A DNA stretch of 64,000 nt, from positions 1-64,000 of the forward strand of contig JAGXFH010000062.1 of the NCBI GenBank assembly GCA_024637315.1, written 5' to 3'. This DNA is from Brevirhabdus sp. (GTDB taxonomy: Bacteria; Pseudomonadota; Alphaproteobacteria; Rhodobacterales; Rhodobacteraceae). A model generated the notes under the pieces. The model searched no databases, was not told the origin of the DNA, and was given only the letters and a program-made list of their open reading frames with translations. Every line of letters starts with the position of its first letter. The first letter of the stretch is position 1. Of this stretch, positions 50,437 through 58,769 are shown one piece after another. The translations under genes were made by a program, and so were the position numbers.

Positions 50437-50831
50437 GCACCTGCCTGATGATTGCCGCCACCGCGATCCATCTGGCCGCGGCAGAGTTCGACCTGTCCTG
50501 GCAGCATTCGGTCGAGAAGACGACCTGGCGCGAAACCTGGATGATCAGGGATGGGCTGCTGGAACTGCGCGAGGCTGCCGTCAAGGGATCAGGGGCGGGC
50601 ATGGATCCCGGCGAGGGCGCAAATTTGCAGGATGGCTGGTGGGTCTGGGCGCCCAAACCGCTGGCCGTGGAGGCTCTGGTTCTGGCGGCGTCCGGAGCAA
50701 CCAACGGCGGCTGGCGTCTTTGCAGTAGCGGCGCCTGCCATGACATCGGCGGCGACGCCGGTGCGCCCTTGAACATTTCGGTATGTGCGTCAAACGTCTC
50801 GCCTAGTGAAAATCCCGAGACCTCGGAATGA
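50433..50831 (+). CDS. DUF1850 domain protein
   Basis: 'LSWQHSVEKTTWRETWMIRDGLLELREAAVKGSGAGMDPGEGA'; ATGA overlap with the TRAP permease stop. Confidence 0.82.
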   Translation: MSTCLMIAATAIHLAAAEFDLSWQHSVEKTTWRETWMIRDGLLELREAAVKGSGAGMDPGEGANLQDGWWVWAPKPLAVEALVLAASGATNGGWRLCSSGACHDIGGDAGAPLNISVCASNVSPSENPETSE

Positions 50832-53800
50832 TCCGGGCATTTCGCGGATGCCTGTGCCGGGCTGATGTCAAAGGTCTCAGTACGTGGTCGGCCCGAGCGA
50901 CCTGTATCGCCAGCCGATCGTTCGACAGACCGTCCAAAGCATCGGTTCGATCCTTCAAATGGTGTGCAACAATATGGATGACATCGTCGTCGCGTTGGAC
51001 ATGGCCACGCACATCAATCAGTCGCGCGCCCATGATGACCTTGCGGTATCGAGTCATCACTTTGGGCCAGACGACAAGATTGGCGACACCGGTTTCATCC
51101 TCAAGCGTGATGAAGCACACCCCTTTCGCACTGCCGGGGCGCTGCCGGATCAAAACGATCCCGGCCAGCGAGATCGGCTGACCGTTGCGTGTCTTCGGCA
51201 AATTGCCCGCCGCTGTATAGTTCTGGCGGGTCATGCTTTTGCGCAGGAAGAACATCGGATGTGCCTTCAACGACAGGCGCATGGTCTGGTAATCCGCGAC
51301 CACATGTTCGCAGATCGGCATTTGCGGCAGGCTGACGGCAACCTCGCCACCCTCATCTCGGGTGTCAGAGCCGGAGAAGAGCGGCAAATCAGGCGCATCC
51401 CTCAAAGCCCGCGCGTTCCAAAGGGCCTGCCGCCGGTCCAGTGACATGGACCGGACTGCGTCCGCAGCGGCGAGATTGCGTATCGTGCTGGCACTGATCC
51501 CGGCGCGTGCCTTGAGGTCTTCAAGATCGACATAAGGCATTGTTCGAACCGCCGTGATCCTGTTGGCAACCTCCTTTCTGATCCCGTCCGCCTGCCGGAA
51601 CCCCAACCGCACCGCGAACCTTTCATGCCCGGCAGGCTCCAGCGTATTGTCCCATTCGCTGTAATTCACATCCGGCGGGCGCACCTCGACCCCGTGCTCG
51701 CGGGCGTCTCGCACGATCTGCGCGGGGGCATAGAACCCCATCGGTTGAGAGTTCAGCAAGGCCGCCGCAAAGACATCCGGGTAGTGATGCTTGATCCAAC
51801 TCGAAATGTAGACCAACAGGGCGAAACTGGCAGCATGGCTTTCAGGAAACCCATAATCCCCGAACCCCTTGATCTGATTGAAACATCGATACGCGAACTC
51901 GGTGTCATAGCCCCGCTCGATCATCCGCCCGACCATTTTTTCCTCCAGCTCTCCGATCGTGCCGCGCGACCGGAAGGTCGCCATGGCCTTGCGCAGCTGA
52001 TTGGCTTCCTCGGGAGAGAACCGGGCCGCGACCATTGCGATCTTCATGGCCTGTTCTTGAAAGATCGGCACGCCAAGGGTGCGTTTGAGGATGTTTTCCA
52101 ATTCTTTCGGATCATGCTCTGGCCCCGGCGACGGATAGTGTTCCGGCTCTTTCCCGCTCCGGCGGCGCAGATAGGGATGCACCATATCGCCCTGGATGGG
52201 GCCGGGGCGCACGATGGCGACCTCGATCACCAGATCGTAGAATTGGCGCGGCTTCAGGCGCGGCAGCATGTTCATCTGCGCCCGGCTTTCCACCTGGAAT
52301 ACCCCGACGGAATCGGCCTTGCAGAGCATGTCATAGACGGCCGGGTCCTCTTTTGGCACCGTTGCCAGATCGAAACGCTGACCATAATGCGCGTCGATCA
52401 GATCGAACGCCTTGTGGATGCAGGTCAGCATTCCCAGTGCCAGTACATCAACCTTGAGAATGCGTAATTCGTCGATATCGTCCTTGTCCCATTCGATGAA
52501 GCTACGCTCTGGCATCGCGCCGTTGCCGATGGGTACGGTCTGGGTCAGCGGATTCTGCGTCAGAATGAACCCACCCACATGCTGGCTGAGGTGGCGGGGC
52601 ATTCCGATCATCTGGTCCGCCAGCTTGATCGTTCGCGTCATGAGGGTATCGTTGAGATCGAGTCCCGCCTCCGCTGCCTCTGCCGCGCCAACCTTTTTCC
52701 CGGCACTGCCCCAGATGGTCCTGGCCAGCGCCGAGGTAATATCTTCGCTCAATCCCATGACCTTGCCGACTTCACGGATCGCCATACGCGGGCGGTAGTG
52801 AATGACGGTTGCACAGAGGCCGGCGCGGTCACGGCCGTATTTCTTGTAAATGTGCTGGATCACCTCCTCGCGCCGTTCATGCTCAAAATCCACGTCAATA
52901 TCGGGAGGTTCCCGGCGTTCCTCGGAAATGAACCGTTCAAACAGCAGGTCATGCTTCGAGGGATCTACAGCGGTGATACCCAGAACGTAACAAACCGCAG
53001 AATTGGCGGCGGACCCGCGCCCCTGGCAAAGGATTGGCGGGCTGACTTCATGCCGTGCAAATTGAATGACATCGTGGATTGTAAGAAAATATTGTGCGAT
53101 GTTGAGTTTCCTGATCATCGCCAGTTCCTTTTCCAGAACAGCATGGATCCTATCAGGGACGCCTGCGGGATAGCGCCGCGCCGCGCCCTGCCATGTCAGT
53201 TCCGCCAGATAGTCCTGCGGTGTGCGGCCTTCGGGAACAGTTTCCTGCGGGTATTCGTAGGCCAGTTCCGCAAGGTTGAACCGGCAGGCATCGGCAACCT
53301 CTCGCGTAGCGCGGATCGCATGCGGCCAATCGGCGAAAAGCTTCAGCATCTGTGCGGGGGATTTCAGGTGCCGTTCGGCGTTGGCATTCAGCAGGAAACC
53401 CGCTTTCGCGATGGTCGTCTTGTTCAGGATACATGTCATCACGTCCTGCAATGGACGGCGATCAGGGGCATGGTAATGCACGTCATTCGTGGCGAGGATC
53501 GACAGGCCATGCTGTCTTGCCAGATTGTCCAGCCGATTGATCCGCGCCCGGTCATCGCCTCGGTACAGATAGCTGGCCGCGATATGCCGAAGGGTTGGCA
53601 AAGCGCGGGGCAAAATCCGCAGATTGATGGCGAACTGGTCAAGGTCATCCTCTGGCAGAACGATCAACTGCACACCCGTGGCGTGGGCGGCCAGATCATC
53701 CAGGGTGAGGTCGCAGACGCCCTTCGCCTGCCAGTCGCCATTCACGTCCTGCATCTTGCCTTTCGAGAGCAACGTGCAAAGCCGCCCATAGGCTGCCCGG

Positions 53801-54111
53801 TCACGTGGGTAGGCCAGAAACGCCACGCCGGTAACAAGTTGCAGGCGGCATCCGATCACCGGGCGCAGGTTGGCCTTCCTGGTTTCGGCATGCAGCCGGA
53901 CCACACCGGCCATCGTATTGAGATCGGCAATGCCGATGGCGTCATAGCCAAGCGCCCAGGCGGTCGCGGCCAGATCCACAGCATCCGAGGCACCGCGCAG
54001 GAATGAAAAGCAACTTGTGACGCCAAGCTCCACGAAGGGCATGCGTGGATTTTGGGGAAAACCGCCTTCGGGCAGGGTGCGCCGCGGCTTGCGATTGTCG
54101 TTTTCCGGCAT
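50803..54111 (-). CDS. dnaE2: Error-prone DNA polymerase III alpha-like subunit
   Basis: 1102 aa; PHP 'FVELGVTSCFSFLRGASDAVDLAATAWALGYDAIGIADLN'; 'GRGSAANSAVCYVLGITAVDP', 'DIDVDFEHERREEVI'. Confidence 0.95.
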   Translation of the reverse strand: MPENDNRKPRRTLPEGGFPQNPRMPFVELGVTSCFSFLRGASDAVDLAATAWALGYDAIGIADLNTMAGVVRLHAETRKANLRPVIGCRLQLVTGVAFLAYPRDRAAYGRLCTLLSKGKMQDVNGDWQAKGVCDLTLDDLAAHATGVQLIVLPEDDLDQFAINLRILPRALPTLRHIAASYLYRGDDRARINRLDNLARQHGLSILATNDVHYHAPDRRPLQDVMTCILNKTTIAKAGFLLNANAERHLKSPAQMLKLFADWPHAIRATREVADACRFNLAELAYEYPQETVPEGRTPQDYLAELTWQGAARRYPAGVPDRIHAVLEKELAMIRKLNIAQYFLTIHDVIQFARHEVSPPILCQGRGSAANSAVCYVLGITAVDPSKHDLLFERFISEERREPPDIDVDFEHERREEVIQHIYKKYGRDRAGLCATVIHYRPRMAIREVGKVMGLSEDITSALARTIWGSAGKKVGAAEAAEAGLDLNDTLMTRTIKLADQMIGMPRHLSQHVGGFILTQNPLTQTVPIGNGAMPERSFIEWDKDDIDELRILKVDVLALGMLTCIHKAFDLIDAHYGQRFDLATVPKEDPAVYDMLCKADSVGVFQVESRAQMNMLPRLKPRQFYDLVIEVAIVRPGPIQGDMVHPYLRRRSGKEPEHYPSPGPEHDPKELENILKRTLGVPIFQEQAMKIAMVAARFSPEEANQLRKAMATFRSRGTIGELEEKMVGRMIERGYDTEFAYRCFNQIKGFGDYGFPESHAASFALLVYISSWIKHHYPDVFAAALLNSQPMGFYAPAQIVRDAREHGVEVRPPDVNYSEWDNTLEPAGHERFAVRLGFRQADGIRKEVANRITAVRTMPYVDLEDLKARAGISASTIRNLAAADAVRSMSLDRRQALWNARALRDAPDLPLFSGSDTRDEGGEVAVSLPQMPICEHVVADYQTMRLSLKAHPMFFLRKSMTRQNYTAAGNLPKTRNGQPISLAGIVLIRQRPGSAKGVCFITLEDETGVANLVVWPKVMTRYRKVIMGARLIDVRGHVQRDDDVIHIVAHHLKDRTDALDGLSNDRLAIQVARADHVLRPLTSARHRHPRNARIIPRSRDFH

Positions 54112-55643
54112 CAGGCAAACATCCCGTGCACGAACCAGCGCGGGTCACCGCCGCGACCGTCATCATGCAACCCCTCGCGGTACAGCCAGAACCGACGGCC
54201 GGTATGATCTTCTGCCTTGAAGTAATCGCGCAACCGCGTACCGGGCTTGTCGACCCACCATTCCGGCGCGATCCTTTCGGGGCCGGCATAACGGGTGATC
54301 CGATGTGTCTGCCGCCGCCAGATGAACTGGACGGGCGGGCCTTCGGGGACGGCATAAAGCACGCGCACCTCTTCGGGATGCTCCAACAACCGGATCGGAC
54401 GTTCCCTTGACACCTGTGACGCAGCCGCTTGCGTGTCTCCAATCGCGCGGGTCCACCCTTCCGCCCGTTCAGGCACATGGCTTTCGCGCAAGACCGGGCG
54501 GGTGACGAACCGCGCCCCGAACCGGGCCGTCAGACGGTCGATCAGACGTGCAAGCTGCAGATCTCCGTCCGCCCCGCCATCAAGCCGGGTCTGGACAATA
54601 TCCACCGCTTCGACGGCGCCGGCTTCCAGCGTGATCAGGTCGAACCCGAAACCTGGATTGATGCGTTCAAGCTTGTCATAGAAGAGACGCCGCAGATGAT
54701 CGGCATCCCGACTGGGCGCAGACGTTGCCACGTTGACCGTGCTGACCTCTCCATCGGTGCGATAGACGGCAAGATGAAGATGGCGGCAGCCGAAACCCCT
54801 TTGCGCCAGTTGAGCGCACAAATCGTGGCAGAGTGCCGCAAGATACGGCGCCGGATCCAGTATCGGCTCTGGCAAGCGGCTTTGCGCCCGAAACCTCGGC
54901 AGCGCCTCGACACTTGAAACCGGTTCGGCAAGGCGTCCCATGGCCTGATCAAGCCGGAGTACCGGGTTATCCGGCAGATCGGCGCGCACGAAGCGACGGG
55001 TAAGAGGCAGTCGAGGCATGTCGGCCAGGGCGCCAATCGTTTTCAGCCCCAGACGACGCAGAAGCAGCACGGTTTCGTCGCCAAGTCGCAATGCCGGCAC
55101 GGACAATGGAGCAAGCTGCGAGGCAATCTGATCGGCACTGCAAATCTGCCGCACACCGCCATACCGCGCCAGCGCCCAGGCCGCCCCCCAAGTCGGCGCC
55201 ACCCCAAGCCCGGCAGTCAGGCCAAGCAGGGACAGACGGGTTTCCATCTCGACCAGCATCGCCGCCTCTCCCCCCCAAAGATGGTCCGACCCTGTCGTAT
55301 CCAGCACCAGCCCGTCCGGACCATCCGCAACCGTCCACGGGCACCAGCGCCGCGCCCAAAGGACCAGCCGATCAAGCGCGGCCCTGTCCCCCTCTGTATC
55401 GGCATATTCCACGCGCAGATCGGGGCAAAGCGCCCGCATATCCACCACCCGGGCCCGCATGCGGAGACCTGCAATCCGGGCGGCCCGGTTGGCGGCATGG
55501 ATAACCGGCCCGTGCTGCCCTTCGGTGGCCAGCACCATCGGCACCTCATCCGGCGGCGCGTCGCCGGATCGCTCCATCACTCTCTGCCACCGCTCCATCG
55601 CGAAATGGGGCAGAAAAATCGACACGATCCGCCGCGCTGTCAT
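54111..55643 (-). CDS. imuB: ImuB, Y-family polymerase-like mutasome protein
   Basis: 510 aa; 'SIFLPHFAMERW', 'CPDLRVEYADTEGDRAALDRLVLWARRWCPWTVADGPDGLVLDTTG'; TGATG junction with dnaE2. Confidence 0.93.
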   Translation of the reverse strand: MTARRIVSIFLPHFAMERWQRVMERSGDAPPDEVPMVLATEGQHGPVIHAANRAARIAGLRMRARVVDMRALCPDLRVEYADTEGDRAALDRLVLWARRWCPWTVADGPDGLVLDTTGSDHLWGGEAAMLVEMETRLSLLGLTAGLGVAPTWGAAWALARYGGVRQICSADQIASQLAPLSVPALRLGDETVLLLRRLGLKTIGALADMPRLPLTRRFVRADLPDNPVLRLDQAMGRLAEPVSSVEALPRFRAQSRLPEPILDPAPYLAALCHDLCAQLAQRGFGCRHLHLAVYRTDGEVSTVNVATSAPSRDADHLRRLFYDKLERINPGFGFDLITLEAGAVEAVDIVQTRLDGGADGDLQLARLIDRLTARFGARFVTRPVLRESHVPERAEGWTRAIGDTQAAASQVSRERPIRLLEHPEEVRVLYAVPEGPPVQFIWRRQTHRITRYAGPERIAPEWWVDKPGTRLRDYFKAEDHTGRRFWLYREGLHDDGRGGDPRWFVHGMFA

Positions 55644-56232
55644 AGCGGGCGACCCATGTTCCCGGTCGCGAGTGGCGAGAGCGAAACAGGTCCACCCGCC
55701 ACTGCGGATCGCCGGGCGCTACCGGATCGTGGGGATGCGGGGCCGAAGGCATCGACGCCACCCGCCAGCGCTCCCGTGCCGCACTGAGATCGGGGTTTGT
55801 GGCGCGCCGGATCAGCCAGCAGGGAATTCCATTTGCCTCGGATCGCAGCGCCAGCCGCTTTGTCGCGGTGAAACCAAGCGCAGGCGGTTCTCCCCAGACC
55901 TCTCCGATCACGGCCGCAAGGCCCTTGCAGCGCAACCCATCCTCCATCGCCAGAAGAACATCGACAGCGCGGGTGACATCCACCCGCAGGATCGGCCAGC
56001 GCCGATTGAGCCCGGGCAGATAAAACCGTCCGGCTTCCTTTCCGGACAACCTGTCCTGAACCCATAGAACCGGTTGTGCGCTGCGCTGGATACGCGAAAG
56101 AATAAACCCGACGGCCCCCGCATCCACGGCGCTTTCGGGAAACATCTCGGACAGGCTTCTGGACTGGCCAATAGTCCTTGTGTCCAGCTGGTTTTGATTG
56201 GCAGATTGCCGCGATGCAAAAAGGTAAGACAT
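55546..56232 (-). CDS. imuA: ImuA, RecA-like mutasome protein
   Basis: 'EAGRFYLPGLNR', 'AMEDGLRCKGLAAVIGEVW...FTATKRLALRSEANGIPCWLIR'; upstream of imuB. Confidence 0.85.
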   Translation of the reverse strand: MSYLFASRQSANQNQLDTRTIGQSRSLSEMFPESAVDAGAVGFILSRIQRSAQPVLWVQDRLSGKEAGRFYLPGLNRRWPILRVDVTRAVDVLLAMEDGLRCKGLAAVIGEVWGEPPALGFTATKRLALRSEANGIPCWLIRRATNPDLSAARERWRVASMPSAPHPHDPVAPGDPQWRVDLFRSRHSRPGTWVARYDSAADRVDFSAPFRDGAVAESDGAIRRRAAG

Positions 56233-56258
56233 GCACTGCACAGAGAATCCCGATAAAT

Positions 56259-56273
56259 GTTCTCTGTTTGTTC
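56259..56273. promoter_or_regulatory. LexA (SOS) box GTTC-TCTGTTT-GTTC
   Basis: Exact match to the alphaproteobacterial GTTC-N7-GTTC consensus, 26 nt upstream of imuA. Confidence 0.88.
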
Positions 56274-56594
56274 TAAAGAAATGCCGGTGATCCGTCAAAT
56301 CATCTGAACGTCATCGGGTGGGGCTGCCTTGCCCGCCCGAATCCCTCGCCAGCGTCCCCGATTGTATCGCCCAGACACAATCCGCCCTGGACCCGCTGTT
56401 CAGACGTGTTGATCCGCACCGCGACGGGCTGATCCTGTTGCACTGACGCACGGCGCGCGAGCGCTCTTTCATGGCAAGGCGGATGTCCTCGGACCGCTCG
56501 GTCAAGCCTCGCTGATCCTGCCGACAGCCGTGAAATGCTTCGTGTTCAACGAAACCCCACCACTCGCCCTGATCGAGGGGACCTCAAGCCCAAA

Positions 56595-56627
56595 AGCCGC
56601 CAGAGTCTACTGACTCTGGCGGCTGGC
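56595..56627 (-). terminator. Hairpin/terminator downstream of csbD
   Basis: Perfect 12-bp stem AGCCGCCAGAGT-CTACTG-ACTCTGGCGGCT; minus strand continues TTTTGGG. Confidence 0.7.
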
Positions 56628-56664
56628 TTGTCCGATGGGTTGGAACATCCGAAGGACAGATGGA

Positions 56665-56859
56665 TCAGGAGTCCAAGAAGCGATCCACTTCCTCGCGGGC
56701 CTCTTCCTTGGTCTTGCCGTAGCGCTCCTGGATCTTGCCTTCCAGCTGCTCACGGTTCCCCTCGATCCGGTCGAGGTCGTCATCCGTCAGATCGCCCCAC
56801 TTTTCCTGCAATTTGCCCCTCATCTGTTTCCAGTTTCCTTTGATTTGGTCCCAGTTCAT
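56665..56859 (-). CDS. CsbD-family stress protein
   Basis: MNWDQIKGNWKQMRGKLQEKWGDLTDDDLDRIEGNREQLEGKIQERYGKTKEEAREEVDRFLDS. Confidence 0.95.
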   Translation of the reverse strand: MNWDQIKGNWKQMRGKLQEKWGDLTDDDLDRIEGNREQLEGKIQERYGKTKEEAREEVDRFLDS

Positions 56860-56896
56860 TTTGACATCCTTTCCTGTGATGCGTGGTGTGCGCATT

Positions 56897-56921
56897 AACG
56901 CCTCTTGCCACCATTGGTTCC
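56897..56921 (-). promoter_or_regulatory. EcfG-type promoter for csbD (GGAAC-N16-CGTT)
   Basis: Plus strand reads AACG-N16-GTTCC; 38 nt upstream of the csbD start. Confidence 0.78.
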
Positions 56922-56966
56922 CATTTTCGACGGTCGGCATGTTCCTGCCGATCGTCCCGGCGGCGC

Positions 56967-56991
56967 GGAACCAAGCCCTCCCCGGAGGGTT
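56967..56991 (+). promoter_or_regulatory. EcfG-type promoter for the PRC-barrel gene (GGAAC-N17-GTT)
   Basis: GGAAC-CAAGCCCTCCCCGGAGG-GTT, 49 nt upstream of ATG 57041. Confidence 0.72.
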
Positions 56992-57040
56992 AAACTTCCA
57001 TCGAAGCGCTGCACTGCGGCGCGGAAAAAAGGAGAATGAT

Positions 57041-57592
57041 ATGTCCACGAAACACATCCTCGGTTCGGCGGCTATCGCCGCCCTGATCGCGGGCGGGGCC
57101 GTGGCCGAAAGCCACACCACCGCGGAAACCGAAACCGACGCCACCTCGACCGCACAGGTCGAAGGCACGGTCGGCGATGCAGGCGCGACAGCCGAGACCG
57201 GCACCGCCGTAGAAGGCGAGGCGTCGACAGAAACAGAAGCCACCGACACTGGCGAAACCGAAATGGCCGCCGACCCCGCCGCACCCGAGGCGATGGCCGA
57301 TGCAATGGTCGATGTCGACATCGCCGAGATCGAAGCCGAGGCACTTACAGGTGCCCGCGTCTACGATCAGAACGACAAGTGGATCGGCGAGATATCGGAA
57401 GTGCTGATCGGCGCTGACGGGGCGGTCAGCGAGGTTGTCATCGACATTGGTGGTTTCCTCGGGATCGGCGAAAAGCCGGTCGCGCTTGGCTTCGACAGTC
57501 TGTCGGTTAAATCGGATGGTGACGCATCCTACACGGTCTACGTCACCTATACCGAGGCCGAGTTGGAAGCTATGCCGACATATGAAGGCTGA
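57041..57592 (+). CDS. Exported PRC-barrel domain protein
   Basis: Signal peptide, T/E/A-rich linker, then 'LTGARVYDQNDKWIGEISEVLIGADGAVSEVVIDIGGFLGIGEKPVAL'. Confidence 0.88.
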   Translation: MSTKHILGSAAIAALIAGGAVAESHTTAETETDATSTAQVEGTVGDAGATAETGTAVEGEASTETEATDTGETEMAADPAAPEAMADAMVDVDIAEIEAEALTGARVYDQNDKWIGEISEVLIGADGAVSEVVIDIGGFLGIGEKPVALGFDSLSVKSDGDASYTVYVTYTEAELEAMPTYEG

Positions 57593-57618
57593 TCCCAATT
57601 CATAGGGCAAAATCAGGG

Positions 57619-57642
57619 CGGGTCCCAAACGGGGCCCGTTTT
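57619..57642 (+). terminator. Rho-independent terminator after the PRC-barrel gene
   Basis: CGGGTCCC-AAAC-GGGGCCCG-TTTT. Confidence 0.75.
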
Positions 57643-57698
57643 CGTTTGATCGGGAACAAAGCACCCGACAGAATGCTCAAATAACCGGGGGACGTCGG

Positions 57699-58769
57699 GT
57701 GACTGTTGAAACGCTTTCCAGATGGGCGCTGATCGCACTTGCGACAATCGCAATCTTCGCCGCGCTTTGGTTGGCGAAATCGGTTTTTGCGCCCCTCGCC
57801 TTGGCTTTCGTCATTGCCGTCATGCTGTCTCCACTGTCGGATTTCTGGAACCGGCTCGGGGTTCCGGTGATAATCGGCAGTCTGTTCAGCCTCAGCCTTG
57901 GTCTGGCCGTTCTGACGGCATTGGTCCTTGCCCTCGAACCGCTTGCCGCAAACGTCTACGAAAAGGCGCCGCGCATCAAATGGGAACTTCGCGAATCGCT
58001 TACCGGCCTGCAAGACGCGATGCGAGGCCTCGACGAGGTCTCGGAAGAGGTAAACAAGGTGATCTCTCCCGAGGACCCTGAAAAGGCCGATGCTGACGGC
58101 GAAGAGGCAGGCGTCGAGATGCCGCGGCTCTCGGATGCGCTGTTTCTGGCCCCTGCCATTCTGGGCCAGGTGATGGTCTTTGCCGGCGGTCTCTATTTCT
58201 TTCTGCTCTGCCGTCAGGATGTCTATCGCTGGCTCGCCAAGTTCAGCCGTGGCACGGACGACGCGACGGTGCAGGGCTTTCGCAAGGCGGATCGCCTGGT
58301 TTCCAGATATTGGCTGACGATCACCATGATCAATGCCGGGTTCGGGATCGCCGTCGCGATCGCGCTGCAACTCATCGGGATGCCGGGCGCGTTAATGTGG
58401 GCTTTTGTTGCAGCGCTCATGAACTTCGTGATGTATCTCGGGCCGGTCATCGTCGCCGTAGCATTAACCGTTGCAGGGACGGTGGTGTTCGACGGGTTCT
58501 ATTCGTTCATGCCCGCAGCAATCTTCGTGACCCTGAATGTGATGGAGGGGCAGTTCGTTACACCATCTCTGGTCGGCCATCTCATGCGGGTCAATCCGCT
58601 GCTGGTGTTCTTGTCGCTGTGCCTCTGGCTCTGGCTCTGGGGTCCGATCGGCGGCATCGTGGCCATTCCGCTCCTGGTCTGGGCAATTGCGGTCAGCAAT
58701 GGCCTCTCCGCCGGTCAGTCTGCCCTGACCGACTCGGAGGAGCCGCCACCGTCACTGATTCTACGCTAG
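57699..58769 (+). CDS. AI-2E family transporter
   Basis: 356 aa polytopic; 'LAFVIAVMLSPLSDFWNRLG', 'EGQFVTPSLVGHLMRVNPLLVFLSLCLWLWLWGPIGGIVAIPLLV'; GTG start. Confidence 0.88.
   Translation: MTVETLSRWALIALATIAIFAALWLAKSVFAPLALAFVIAVMLSPLSDFWNRLGVPVIIGSLFSLSLGLAVLTALVLALEPLAANVYEKAPRIKWELRESLTGLQDAMRGLDEVSEEVNKVISPEDPEKADADGEEAGVEMPRLSDALFLAPAILGQVMVFAGGLYFFLLCRQDVYRWLAKFSRGTDDATVQGFRKADRLVSRYWLTITMINAGFGIAVAIALQLIGMPGALMWAFVAALMNFVMYLGPVIVAVALTVAGTVVFDGFYSFMPAAIFVTLNVMEGQFVTPSLVGHLMRVNPLLVFLSLCLWLWLWGPIGGIVAIPLLVWAIAVSNGLSAGQSALTDSEEPPPSLILR

Noticed and set aside
57653-57680. GGAAC upstream of the AI-2E transporter as an EcfG promoter
   Set aside because: No GTT at the 16-18 nt spacing after GGAAC
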